Source of the DNA: Urophycis tenuis
Taxonomy: Eukaryota > Chordata > Actinopteri > Gadiformes > Phycidae
Assembly: GCA_036785325.1 (NCBI GenBank)
Contig: JAXIVH010000083.1
Coordinates: 62,001-126,000, forward strand
Length of the DNA: 64,000 nt
Direction of reading: 5' to 3'
Position numbers and translations under genes: made by a program. Below are positions 47,208 to 57,600 of the stretch, piece by piece (position 1 is the first letter of the stretch; each line of letters opens with the position of its first letter). Below the pieces are notes generated by a model that saw only the letters and a list, made by a program, of their open reading frames with translations, was not told the origin of the DNA and did no database searches.

Positions 47208-49027
47208 ATGCCACGTGCGCTATCCAATGTGTGGAGACATTTCACACCAGCTAATGTTCAAGGGAAGTCTGTATACATGTGTAAATATTGTGATAAGACA
47301 TATGTGAAGAATGCCACAAAAATGCAGCAGCATATTGCAAAGTGCCTAAAAAATCATCAAGGCCCACAACAGCAGACAGGAGTTCCACTCTTGGGGAAAA
47401 TGAATCTGTTTCAGCTGTATCAGAGTCAGATACCCTCTCATCAGAGGATTCTTTGATTTTATGGATGAACCCAGCCAGAGAAATGCAGATGAGTGTTTCG
47501 CTCGTGCAGTCTATGCTTCTGGCTCACCCCTGATGCTGCCATCCAATGTGTGCTGGAGGAGGGTTTTGAATGTTCTCCGACCAGCATACACCCCCCCAAC
47601 CAGACATGCACTGTCTACTCATTTGCTGGATGAAGAGTTCAGCAGAGTTCAAACAAAGGTCAAGCAGACCATTGACAAAGCTGACTGTATTTCAGTCATC
47701 TCTGATGGATGGTCAAATATCCGGGGCCAAGGAATTATTAACTACATCATCACCACTCCTAAACCTGTTTTCTACAAGAGTGTAGACACAAAGGAAAACA
47801 GACACACAGGCCAATACATTGCTGATGAGCTGAAAGTGATCATCAATGACCTTGGACCAGATAAGGTTTTTGCACTGGTCACTGACAATGCAGCCAATAT
47901 GAAGGTTGCCTGGGCACATGTGGAGGAGACCTTCCCTCAAATAACAACTATTGGCTGTGCTGCCCATACACTAAATCTTCTGCTAAAAGATATAATGGCA
48001 CTGAAAACAATGGACACCCTGAACAAGAGAGCGAAACAAGTTGTTAAATATGTGAAGGGGAAACAAGTAGCTTCCGCTATGTATATGTCAAAGCAAAAAG
48101 AAAAGAACAAGAATACTACACTGAAGCTCCCAAGCATCACACGATGGGGTGGCGTTGTCATCATGTATGACAGCCTTGTGGAGGGAAAGGAGTCTCTGCA
48201 AGAGATGGCCATATCCCAGACTGCAGGGATTGAAAGTGACATAAAGAAGATAATGTTAGATGATGTGTTCTGGGAAAGAGTATCTAGCAGTCTGACAATA
48301 CTCAAACCTATTGCAGCAGCAATAGCGAAGATAGAGGGGGATGGTGCCATCTTATCGGATGTCCATTGTCTTTTTGCAGAACTCAAAGAAGAAATCCAGA
48401 CGGTCCTGCCCACTTCCCTACTACTGAAAGCAGAGGAAACAGCTGTGGTCAAGACATTGGAAAAGCGACGAGTTCTGCATGAAGCCGGTGCATGCAGCAG
48501 CATACATGCTGGACCCAAAATATGACAGGGGCATACTTTCTGGGGAAGAAATTAACAGTGCCTACGCTGTCATTACAGCCATGTCTGACCACCTGGGTCT
48601 TGATAAAGGCAAAGTTCTAGGCAGTTTGGCGAAGTATCGAACAAAGCAAGGCCTTTGGGAAGGGGATGGAATATGGCAGTCATGCCAGCACATATCTGCA
48701 GCAACCTGGTGGAAGGGACTTTGTGGATCTGAGGCCCTTGCACCTGTAGCCTCCATCCTCCTCCAAATCCCAACATCATCAGCCGCCTCCGAGCGCAACT
48801 GGTCACTGTTTGGGAACACACATACAAAGGTTCGCAACAGGCTCACAAATGTGAGAGTTGAAAAACTGGTTGGCATTCGGGCAAACCTAAGGCTATTTGA
48901 GCCTGACACAGAGACATCCTCAACAAGGCTGGAAAGTGACACTGAAGAGGAAGAGTCAGAGTCGGATTTTGAGGAAGTGGACATGTTGTTGGATGTGGAT
49001 GAGGCCCAGGAAGAGCCCATTGACTGA
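47208..49027 (+). pseudogene. BED-zinc-finger hAT transposase, three frameshifts
   Basis: Starts MPRALSNVWRHFTP after acceptor TTTACAG. The BED finger is MCKYCDKTYVKNATKMQQHIAKC. The frame shifts at an A6 run (about 47349) and near 47455. It then runs open from 47461 with CISVISDGWSNIRGQG (Asp region), KVFALVTDNAANMK (second Asp), TIGCAAHTLNLLLKDI and SITRWGG. It shifts again near 48475 into AAAYMLDPKYDRGIL, then the dimerisation domain PTSSAASERNWSLFG and VEKLVGIRANLRL, with an acidic tail to 49027. This is the transposase of the 36995-49584 element, which probably needs an upstream non-coding exon. Two of its three breaks are one-base indels, at least one in a homopolymer. Confidence 0.85.
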
Positions 49028-49705
49028 AAGGGTTAAGCAAAAATGCAGAGGATTGCTTAAAGGAAGATTTGCATGTTTAAATGGGACTTTATGGAGGGAG
49101 TGGGGCTCTTTTCATTTAACATTTTGAACGGGACTTTATGGGGAGTTTTGGATGGGGGGGGTGCATTTTTGAATGAGTGGGGTTGGGGGGGGATGAGTAA
49201 TATTTAACTCAACATTCATGTTTATGTTCTTCAATGAAACAAATGATGGTTCAATAAAATAATTAAAACTTGTTCTGTTCTACTTAAAAATAAATCTGTT
49301 GAAATAACTTTTTTAATTGTATCATTTTGCATGGAGGTTTCCTTATGACTTATGTTTATATTTATGCTTGGATATGATACAATTTCATTACATTACATTA
49401 CATCAATTCCCAGTTAGTTCCCCTAAATTCCCATTAATTCCCATAAATTCCCTTAATTCCCATTATTCCCATGTAAAGTTTCCAATATGGAATATTTCCA
49501 AATTCCCCAGCTTAACTTCCCATGGAAATTTACCGGAACCTTACCGGAAATTTACCGGAAATTTTCCGCCCCTTTGCAACCCTACTTGTCGCATAGAACA
49601 AGACAGGATCTCAAGTTTGAGATGCACCGTCTGGTGTACGAGGCAAAGTGTCGTGACATTGACCCTTGGGCAGAGGGCAACGGGGTGCAGCTGACAATGC
49701 TGTGA

Positions 49706-50243
49706 GGGGTGTTAGTAAGCTTGTTCTGTTCATGTTTTCTTCTGATGTTATCAGTATTTACTGCTTACAGTAAATAAACTAAGATTGTAATATGATTGTT
49801 CTTTTTTTCCAATAAAGATTGTAAAATATTTTCAGCATTCATGGTTGTGTTTCATATTATTTTTAAATTCCATGTTATAGTTTAAAAGTGTATAGCTGCT
49901 TAGCTATGGAAATTATGCTTTGATGTATGATACTGGAGGTAGACTTTAACATTTGGAAATACTGTTTGTCTCTGCATGTACATCTAAGCATCACGTTCAC
50001 TGACTCAGAGACAAAGTCTGCTATTGACTTTTAAACCAGGACTTTTAAACCAGGACTTCTGTTTCATATGTACAATTTAAGGGTAATTGCATAAGTCAAT
50101 TTATTCAAAATGTTTAATTACAATGTTTATCATACTCTGCCTACTCAATTACTCAAAAGTGTATCGCTGCTTAGCTATGGAAATTATGTTTTTAATGTAA
50201 TTGGGTGGCTCTTAAAAGAGCCGTTTGAAGCAAAAGGCCTATA
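49706..50243. other. 3' region of the MADF gene; no other gene
   Basis: AATAAACTAAG (49774) and AATAAAGATTG (49812) are possible polyadenylation signals for the MADF-BESS gene. Two direct repeats of TAGCTATGGAAATTATG (49900 and 50172) occur. Nothing else coding. Confidence 0.5.
50200..50226 (-). promoter_or_regulatory. Histone-type 3' stem-loop match
   Basis: On the minus strand the sequence is AACGGCTCTTTTAAGAGCCACCCA. It has the 6-bp stem, TTTA-type 4-nt loop and ACCCA flank of metazoan replication-dependent histone mRNAs. No histone coding sequence lies upstream on that strand, because a hAT pair begins 26 bp away, and no clear purine-rich downstream element is seen. It may be a relic or a chance match. 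Confidence 0.45.
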
Positions 50244-50352
50244 CTCTAGGTCAGTGTTTCTCAACCGGGGTGCCGTCTGACATCCTCAGGGGTGCCGTAG
50301 AAACGTGGCTAACACTAGGCTAATAAAATGAAATTGAAATAAATGAATCCAT

Positions 50353-51112
50353 TAGGGCTGGGCGATTAATTGAATTTCGATTTCGATTACGATTTTGGCG
50401 TCCCTCGATCATTAAATCAAGATAATCGTAATAAAACGATCATTCTGCCACCCGCCGTGTTTTGTGTGGTAAATGGAGCGAACCCTTCTTTCTCCACCTG
50501 CGCACTCCGCTGCGCCCCGCCCCCGCCTGAAAACTTGCAAGATATGTCACGCGACGTGTCTGCACCTCAAGTGAATACGATCAATCTATTTAACCATTTA
50601 AAAGTCCGCACACAGAGTAATACATGACCAAGCAATGAAGGAAAAAATGAAAAGCTCCTCCACTCCTGCCACCGCAACACAGTCCTCAATTAAGGAGACG
50701 CTATACAATGCCACCCCATATCCAGCCAGCTCCCGCAGGCATAAAGAAATAACAGATGCAATCGCATACATGATTGCCAAAGACATGTGCCCTATCAGCA
50801 CCGTTAGCGACCCGGCGTTCAATAAACTGATAAACACATTGGACAAGCGGTATGTGTTACCACCACGTCACCATTTCAGTAGAATTGCGCTGCCTGCCCT
50901 TTATGACGAATGTCGCGGAAAAGTTGCAAGAGAAGTGTCAATTATATATTATATTTTGCCACCACAACGGACCTATGTTTGAGTCGCACCATCAAAAACA
51001 TTTTTTGATTTTTTTTTTAAATCAATGAATAATCGTCTTTAATAATCGCAATTACAATATCAATCAAAATAATGATTATGATTATCATTTTTGACATAAT
51101 CAAGCAGCCCTA
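50353..51112 (+). mobile_element. ZBED-type hAT, internally deleted, nested
   Basis: Ends TAGGGCTG and CAGCCCTA; duplication GAATCCAT (50345-50352) against GAATGCAT (51113-51120), one mismatch. AATCG-rich subterminal sequence on both sides. It lies wholly within the 50252-51779 hAT. Confidence 0.9.
50638..50982 (+). pseudogene. ZBED1-like hAT transposase fragment
   Basis: An open frame with SSIKETLYNATPYPASSRRH, AIAYMIAKDMCPISTVSDPA and FNKLINTLDKRYVLPPRHHF, the segment before the catalytic core of ZBED1-related hAT transposases. The BED finger and core are missing. Confidence 0.75.
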
Positions 51113-51409
51113 GAATGCATCATTTTGTAATCTTTCTTCTAGCTTTATCATGCAGTTGAGTAAATGGAGGCCACACAGAGAAAATTGTTTTCTAACGCCG
51201 AAGTTGACATATTGCCACCCTTTGCCACGACATATTTGTGTGAACTGAGCTTTTCGAGCTTAACTTGCATCAAGAACAAGTACAGAGAGCCTTAGAGCTG
51301 TGGACCAGGAGCTACGTGTGTGTCTGTCATCCATTCCTGCGAGAATAGAGCGATTGTGTGCATCCTCCCAGTCCCAGGCCCAAGTCTCTTACTGAGATTA
51401 AGTCACACT

Positions 51410-51410
<1 letters not shown>

Positions 51411-51444
<34 letters not shown>
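51411..51444. repeat. (TG)n microsatellite
   Basis: About 17 TG units inside the outer hAT. Confidence 0.95.
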
Positions 51445-51446
<2 letters not shown>

Positions 51447-51787
51447 TTGTAGTAGCCTATGATGCTATATGCGTTATGCATTTTGTTGGTCTTCAAGACT
51501 GTGTATTCTAATGATATAAGTGTGGTGTAATTTAGAGAAAAATTATTTGTGTTGTCTATCTTTACTAGGCCCATCTTTTTTGGGGGGAAAAAATCAAGTT
51601 TGTTTTGACGTAATGAATGAGTCATTAACTTGTTTTACAGAGCTGGAATGACATTTAATTCCACAACATTTCTTTATTTCCATTATCATAATTTACATTA
51701 AAAAAAAAAATTTGGGGTGCCTTGAGATTTTTCATTCATGTTAAGGGTGCCACGACTGAAAAACGGTTGAGAAACACTGCTCTAGGT

Positions 51788-51860
51788 CACGGGTTCCCAA
51801 AGCGGGGGTCGCGGGACGCCGAGGGGTGGGTCGCGGAATGATTTCCATAAATCAAATACT
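51788..51860. mobile_element. Fragment of a further hAT end
   Basis: GGTTCCCAAAGCGGGGGTCGCGG resembles the terminus of Charlie-like hAT elements. It is cut off by the LTR at 51861. Confidence 0.45.
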
Positions 51861-52279
51861 TGTTGGGGCTCTCCCTCAGCTGGCAGCCTGCACAGCCAAT
51901 CAGCCCAGCACAGGTGCTGGCAATGCCAATCAGCCCAGCTGCTCCACATCGCCATCAAGACCCGAGTATAAGAAGAGGCTGAGAGGGGGTGCCCGTTGCT
52001 TGAACGTTGACTATTGTGGCTCCCTCTGTAAACCCAGTGTCTCCCAGCTCCATCAACGCCTCCCAGCCTCCTTACCCACACCGCCGCCTAACCTCCCAGT
52101 GGACCCTCTACCCTCTCACCTCTCCCTGGACTTCCCCCTTCCCTCCTTCGACGGCTCCGTCCCTACTTCCACAGACATAACTCCAATAAAAGCCTGAGTG
52201 CAGTCACTGTCTTGTCTATTGGGTCTTTGTCTCTGGGGTACCTGGCACATTTGGCTACTCGTTGCTTCTGAGCATAACA
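51861..52279 (+). mobile_element. LTR and short leader of a gypsy-like element
   Basis: Runs TGTTGGGG to CATAACA (419 bp) with AATAAAAGCCTGAG (52186) near the 3' end. It is followed by GAACGTTCAAGCC and an ATG (52296, MSQAGSPGANPV), like the leader and gag start of a fish gypsy family. The remainder is absent. No 5-bp duplication matched. Confidence 0.6.
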
Positions 52280-52319
52280 GAACGTTCAAGCCATCATGAG
52301 CCAAGCTGGGTCCCCAGGG

Positions 52320-53990
52320 GCCAACCCAGTCTCACGGCAGTTCGTGAAACTGTCACGAAATTAAACTATCTAATTCGTGCTCCACGCCACGATTGACTAC
52401 TTGTTTTCGTGCTGCTCAGGACGAATCTAAAACCGATGTATTTCAATGGGAAGCAATTTTCGTGCTTGCACCACGTATTTTACAGCTGTGCGGTCGTGGT
52501 TCTGATTATCACATTTATGTGTTTTTAATGTCTTAATTGACGTTTAAAATTCGATATCTTGTCTTTTTGTACTTTATAGGTCCCGGAAGCGCACTGTTTT
52601 CATGCGCAGGCGGCACATATGACAGAAAATAAGAGTTTTCGTGGTTCTTTCGGGTCAAAATAAAATAAATATATACTCCTGATCATTAACGATACTACAG
52701 AGTTGTGTAGTGGCCATCACCAAGAAATATTTATGCTTCTTTTCCGAGAAATATCGTAATTTCATTGATTTGTTGCGTCAATTTACACTACAGTTCCCAT
52801 GAGTCTCAGCGACTGTTGCTGTGGTGACGACGCCAGCTTTTCGTAGGCTATAATGTTTTATATTGCCGATGGGTGGTTATCGTCAGTGGCTGGAGAAATA
52901 CTGCCCTGTAGCAGTTATATTGAAATGGAAAGAAAATAATGTGTGTATAATAAAAATCGACCAGCGACAAACGGTACAGGAAACAGAATTTGAAGCTTTC
53001 TGATTGGCTGAACTGGCCCAGATATGTAAGCCAACACACTGTGAACATAGTTTTTACTTTTTATTTGTACCTTTTAAAGCCAGCACAGTTAGAAATGAAT
53101 GCTTTTATATTTAGGATAAGATATATTTTACTGTACGGTGGATTATTATTATACGTCGCGCGCAGCACCACCTGCAGGTGACGGCGCGTTTCAGCAGCTT
53201 CCTGCGGGGATCGGCTCATTCATTGCGATCAGAACACTACACAGGTAAGATGTGCGCTCATAATATTCTGCTGCATGTGTGGCTGAAATGTCATTAATGA
53301 TGCCGTTCTTTGCCATAACTCGCATGGTTTATTCATTAGGCCAGTGATTCAAAGCCTGGTCGATAGTTTGGACTTTGTCAGCAACATAAATTTGACAGTT
53401 TTTTATTTTTCCCGGTGAAATTAGGCTTAATGTTCAATATAAACTAGCGCAATGCTTCATTTCCATCAGGTGAAAGGAAGCATCGAGAAAAAAGCATCAA
53501 CCTTTTTAAAGAGTACAATATGACTGTGACTGCATGAATGTATCTGTAATGACAATATTAATTTAGCCTGACCAGCCTGCTGCAAAGGCCCCCAGACGCT
53601 ATTACGCGCGTTTAACAGTGTTACAGGAAGTGGACAACCGCGAACTTTCAGTCTTTTACCGTAATTACTGAGGACGCAACGGAAAATGACGATTCATTCA
53701 TTCGGATACACATTTCAAACCTTTCATTATTAATATAGGCACGGCTGTGTCGTAAATTATTACACGTAGGCTAATCAGGATTACGTTATCAGATTACAAA
53801 AGAGTAGATACATATTTGATAACATCTTTTTTCTCCAGTATTCTCCACTCAGCAGTAGCCCTGGTGAAAGAAAAAAGAACGGACTAGAATATGCAAAATG
53901 CCGATTATAGCCACTGAAAATGTTGTCATAGAAAAAATATATTTGTTTATTTTGTATTTGCTAACTACATTAACTTTCTCTGTTCTCTCT
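52320..53990. other. Unassigned repeat-like sequence, no gene
   Basis: CAGTCTCACGGCAGTTCGTG starts a block (to about 52640) that I recall as a common fish dispersed repeat. From about 53150 the sequence is single-copy-looking and may be the 5' end and promoter of the KDZ element. No coding frame is supported. Confidence 0.4.
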
Positions 53991-54063
53991 GCAGCTACAT
54001 CCAACCAACACACAACAACACACAACAACACACTACTCATCTTACACCCACACCACAAACCAA

Positions 54064-54092
54064 CGGCACTTTTAAGAGCCAATCTCTATCTA
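54064..54092 (+). promoter_or_regulatory. Imperfect histone-like stem-loop
   Basis: AACGGCACTTTTAAGAGCCA differs from the classic histone stem-loop by one stem base (GGCAC pairs imperfectly with GAGCC). It precedes the first KDZ exon, so it is more likely chance or a relic. Confidence 0.25.
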
Positions 54093-55380
54093 TCTCTCTG
54101 TCTATATTTCCAACCATCTCTTTATCTTTACCTCTGTGTATCTCTCAACCAGTTTGTCTATCCAGCCCTGTCTGTCTGTCTGTCTGTCTCTGTCTTCTAT
54201 ACAGAATCTGTCTGTTTGTATATTTGTATTACTCGTCTGTCTGTCTGTCGGTATCTGTCTGTGTTGCAATGTCCTACAGATGTACCCCAGACCGCAATAG
54301 TCCCGCCTACAAAGAGGGGCAACGCATGGCTGCTGAAATTGGTTTTGACCACACTTTAGCTGAAGCCCGGGTAAGTATTTTATATATGTCATTCATAGTG
54401 TACTTGAACAGACGTGTGACAAAGTGCACAGGGCACTTGGGCTCACTGAATGGTTTGATTGTAAATTATGTGAAGAATATGCTGTGGCCTTCACAATCAC
54501 CACATCTAAACACCTTCTCCATCACCATCATTAAAACACAAAATTAGGGAATATCTTTTTATAGAATGCTGTTCATCCCTTGAGACATGTACAGTCAAAG
54601 CTGTTTTGCATTGAAGCAATTCAATTCCTCAGTAACACATTATGTTGGGGATTCCTTTCATTTGTCACCTCTCTTTTGGTTTCAGTATCTTTAACATCAG
54701 TCTTGCCCAATTTTTCATTTCAACACACAGAGCATCTGAGGAGCGGAAACGAGCACGCTCTGGAGGAGACCCTCCACAGACCTCTAAAAGGGGCTGTGCA
54801 GGACGAGGCAAGCCCAGGGGGCAGCGTGGAGGGCGACGTCGTGCCTCAGCCACAGGTTTATATCTGAATTTGTATTCATTTTGAATTGTATGAATTTTTA
54901 TTTGTATGAAGAAATAAATGGTGGACTAAATCAAATCAGAACTTATTGTTGAGAGTTTAAAATATTCCCATCTATAAAAAATACATATTGAAAGTAGAAC
55001 AAAATTGTGCAGTGGCATTACAGTCACATTACATTACCAAGTACTTACCATATTATATCTGTTTTTATAAACTGTTAATCAATATCTAAGTTGAAAGAAA
55101 TATGAATGCAGTGATAACCTAACCTGTTCTTGTTCTTCTATGCACTGTTTTACAGTCACATGCCCAGCTGAGTGCTCCGTCTCATCCAGTGTGGGGGTTC
55201 CATTTACTGAACCCTCAGCACAGCTAAATCCTCCAGAGGAGTTTGGTAAGTCACAGTGATGAATTTAAGTTTAAATCTAAAATGCATGTCTAATTACAGT
55301 TATCACTGAGACAGAAAAATCACAACAGATGGTACCATGCATGGATTAATAGATTGAAATTTGTGTCAGTTCCATATTAT

Positions 55381-56330
55381 CCATCCATCCATCCATTATC
55401 GTAACCGCTTATCCTCTACGAGGGTCGCGGGGGGGCTGGAGCCAATCCCAGCTGCAACGGGCGAGAGGCGGGGTACACCCTGGACAGGTCGCCAGCCTAT
55501 CACAGGGCTAACATACATAGACAAACAACCATCAGAATCAGAATCAGAATCAGAATCAGAATCAGAATCAAGTTTATTGCCAAGTAGGTTTACACCTACA
55601 AGGAATTCGACTTGGTGCAATTGGTGCAAGGGAAAAAACAGTATTAAAAATATAAGTAAGTAAAAAAAAAGTAAAAAGTAGAAAAGTAAAATAACCATAA
55701 TAAAATAAAATAAATATATATATACAATGTACAATGAATATGAGTATGAATATGAATATGGATATGGAATACAGAGCAGTAGTGCATGCAGAGGAAAATG
55801 GAAAAATGGTGGACCCGAATGAGTGCACACTGTACACACTGTGCGTTAATGTAACGCAGACGATCTGAAGATGCCACGTTAATGTAGCATGTAGGTCTGT
55901 GTGGGGGGAGGGAGAGAGTCAGTGTCAGTGGGGGCTCCGGGCCTTGTTGACAAGGCTAGTGGCAGACGGGAAAAAACTGTTCTTATGCCGTGAGGTTTTG
56001 GTCCTGATGGACCGCAGCCTCCTGCCAGAGGGGAGTGATGCAAAGAGATGGTGACCGGGGTGGGAGGGGTCGGCCATAATCTTACCTGCACGCCTCAGGG
56101 TCCTGGAGGTGTACAGGTCCTGGAGCGACGGCAGATTGCAGCCAATCACCTTCTCTGCAGACCGAATGATGCGCTGCATTCACACTCACATACACACCTA
56201 TGGTCAATTTAGAGACACCAATTAACCTAATCCCCAACCTGCATGTTTTTGGTCTGTGGGAGGAAGCCGGAGTACCCGGAGAGAACCCACGCAAGCACGG
56301 GGAGAACATGCAAACTCCACACAGAAAGGT
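55381..56330. repeat. ATCC-type dispersed fish repeat interrupted by a LINE
   Basis: The left half (ATCCATCCATCCATTATCGT to ACAAACAACCAT, 55381-55529) and the right half (ATTCACACTCACATACACAC to AACTCCACACAGAAAGG, 56176-56330) are two parts of a very common fish repeat. Between them lies the minus-strand LINE. Both sit in an intron of the KDZ gene. Confidence 0.8.
55530..56179 (-). mobile_element. L2/CR1-type LINE 3' end, minus strand
   Basis: The minus-strand frame 56179-55925 gives MQRIIRSAEKVIGCNLPSLQ, SGRRLRSIRTKTSRHKNSFF and a stop: the conserved C-terminus of the reverse transcriptase. The 3' tail ends at an (ATTCTG)n repeat (55531-55569) with TTGGCAATAAACTTG next to it. 5'-truncated. 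Confidence 0.85.
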
Positions 56331-57535
56331 GTTCCATATTATATTATTATTATATTATATTATTATTCATAAAATTATGTGTTTATTTTACATATTGATC
56401 AGCTGGCTTTTCATGGTTCTCATGTAAATCATTGTTTATAGCTCAAGTTCATATTTTCTTTATAGAAAAAAATATGGAGAGGCTCCGTACTATTTTGGCC
56501 TCATGTCCCTCTGCTGACCCTCAAAGAAGCTCTGCATCATCGTGGTCTCTTCGGCAGCAGAAAGCCTCAGAGCGCTGGAAACAAGCGAGACCATACCACC
56601 TAACATGCCTTCTTGAAAAAGAAGCTGTTGGTCAACCCTTGTGTGGCCTCTGCCATGAGCCTGCTGTTATCAGGTTGGATCTCATTAATATTATATTAAA
56701 CTTATTATTAATCTATTAAGCCAGGGTTGGCTTGTTGAGCATTAACACTCAGTGCCCTGCTTTATATTGTCAACTTGAATGTCTTTTGGGGTGGGAGAAA
56801 AGATGGATACCAGTAGGAAACCTGCATGAATATGAAAAGTTCATCTTGGACCCTGGGTCTGTGAGATGCTACCACGCAATAAAATCAAACCTTGTATCAA
56901 ACTTAATTCAGATTATCTTTAGTTGAATGTATAGTACTATATGAGTTATTCACCTGAAAATGCTAATCATTATATTAGCATAATGTTGTATTTCCTCCCT
57001 AGGTGCAGAGAATGTCTACCTGAGGAGTGGTTCTGTGGGGACTGTGATGTACGGCATCACAAAAAAACAGCCTCTCCACAACAGGGAAGCTGTGATTGAT
57101 GGTTTTTTTAAAGCCATTCCTCCAACCACATCCATCGTGAGAGGGGAGGGTGGATACTGCAACCATGAGCAAAGTGTGTTGTCATAAAAGCCTTAATTTT
57201 GCTGTTCACACGTGTCTGCAGCCAGGTAAAGAGAATGTACACAAGTGTTTTTCTTTCTTTTTGCAAGCTTGCATTTTGCAAACTGTGAAGGTGCAAAGCT
57301 GCTCATGTCAAGCCACAAACTTCAATGTGTCTCCAGGCAAACCAGTGATTTTAATCACCATCAATGGTAAAAACAATTTACCGTTTATATTTCTGTTGTA
57401 GATTTGATCTTTGTCGACATGACTGTACTGTGGCATTGTGTCTACAATTGCACTAGTATCAAACCCATGGTATAGCGCATGGTATTGTTATTAACCCGAA
57501 ACATTAAACAGACATATTTTTTGGCATTTGGTGTC

Positions 57536-57600
57536 ATGCACCTGGAATGTTTGGATTGAATTATTATTATTGCTATTATTATTATTATTATTATTATATT
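57536..57600. repeat. (ATT)n tract
   Basis: About 11 ATT units in a KDZ intron, just before exon 57621. Confidence 0.9.

Larger units (their letters stand above)
36995..49584 (+). mobile_element. hAT transposon with BED zinc finger; outer shell of the nest
   Basis: Begins TAGGGTTGCAAA and ends TTTGCAACCCTA (12-bp perfect inverted repeat). It is flanked by a perfect 8-bp target duplication CTTGTCGC (36987-36994 and 49585-49592). Subterminal GGGAATTTATGGGAATTAAC repeats at 37048-37108 are mirrored by CCCATTAATTCCC repeats at 49422-49470, likely transposase-binding sites. Without its inserts the element is about 3.1 kb, normal for an autonomous hAT. It contains the P-like element (37232-41152), another hAT (41354-46925), and its own transposase (47208-49027). 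Confidence 0.95.
35154..49705 (+). pseudogene. MADF-BESS (Myb/SANT-like) gene, last exon split by 12.6-kb TE nest
   Basis: Exon 1 is 35154-35280: MEKLIIAVAGFPIIYGMSLF and WEKIAAIVGVS, the N-terminal half of a MADF DNA-binding domain. Exon 2 starts at 36409 (CTAG|CTGAGG) and reads AEDCK, KSLRDMFRKERKKDKDRH, WRYSAVMGFLNPFMEDRP, then tandem APELQA/PEQ repeats, a proline run and EDSEL. It breaks at 36994 and resumes at 49593 as HRTRQDLKFEMHRLVYEAK, a BESS-like interaction motif, ending at 49705. Exact excision of the nest with one copy of the 8-bp duplication rejoins the exon in frame. Other frame problems sit in homopolymers: A9 at 36420-36428, C15 at 36911-36925, T7 at 36954-36960. Such genes occur as the accessory DNA-binding ORF of PIF/Harbinger elements or as host genes; no transposase partner is nearby. 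Confidence 0.75.
50252..51779 (+). mobile_element. hAT element containing another hAT
   Basis: The 16-bp perfect inverted repeat is CAGTGTTTCTCAACCG. A perfect 8-bp duplication CTCTAGGT lies at 50244-50251 and 51780-51787. Near 51225-51295 a decayed frame reads LPPFATTYLCELSFSSLTCIK and KNKYREP, the C-terminal dimerisation region of ZBED5/FAM200-like hAT transposases. Most of the transposase is deleted. Confidence 0.95.

Noticed and set aside
53898..54359. 153-codon frame rich in Leu/Ser upstream of KDZ
   Set aside because: Driven by CTGT/TCTC simple repeats. Only its last part (from 54269) is kept as the first KDZ exon.
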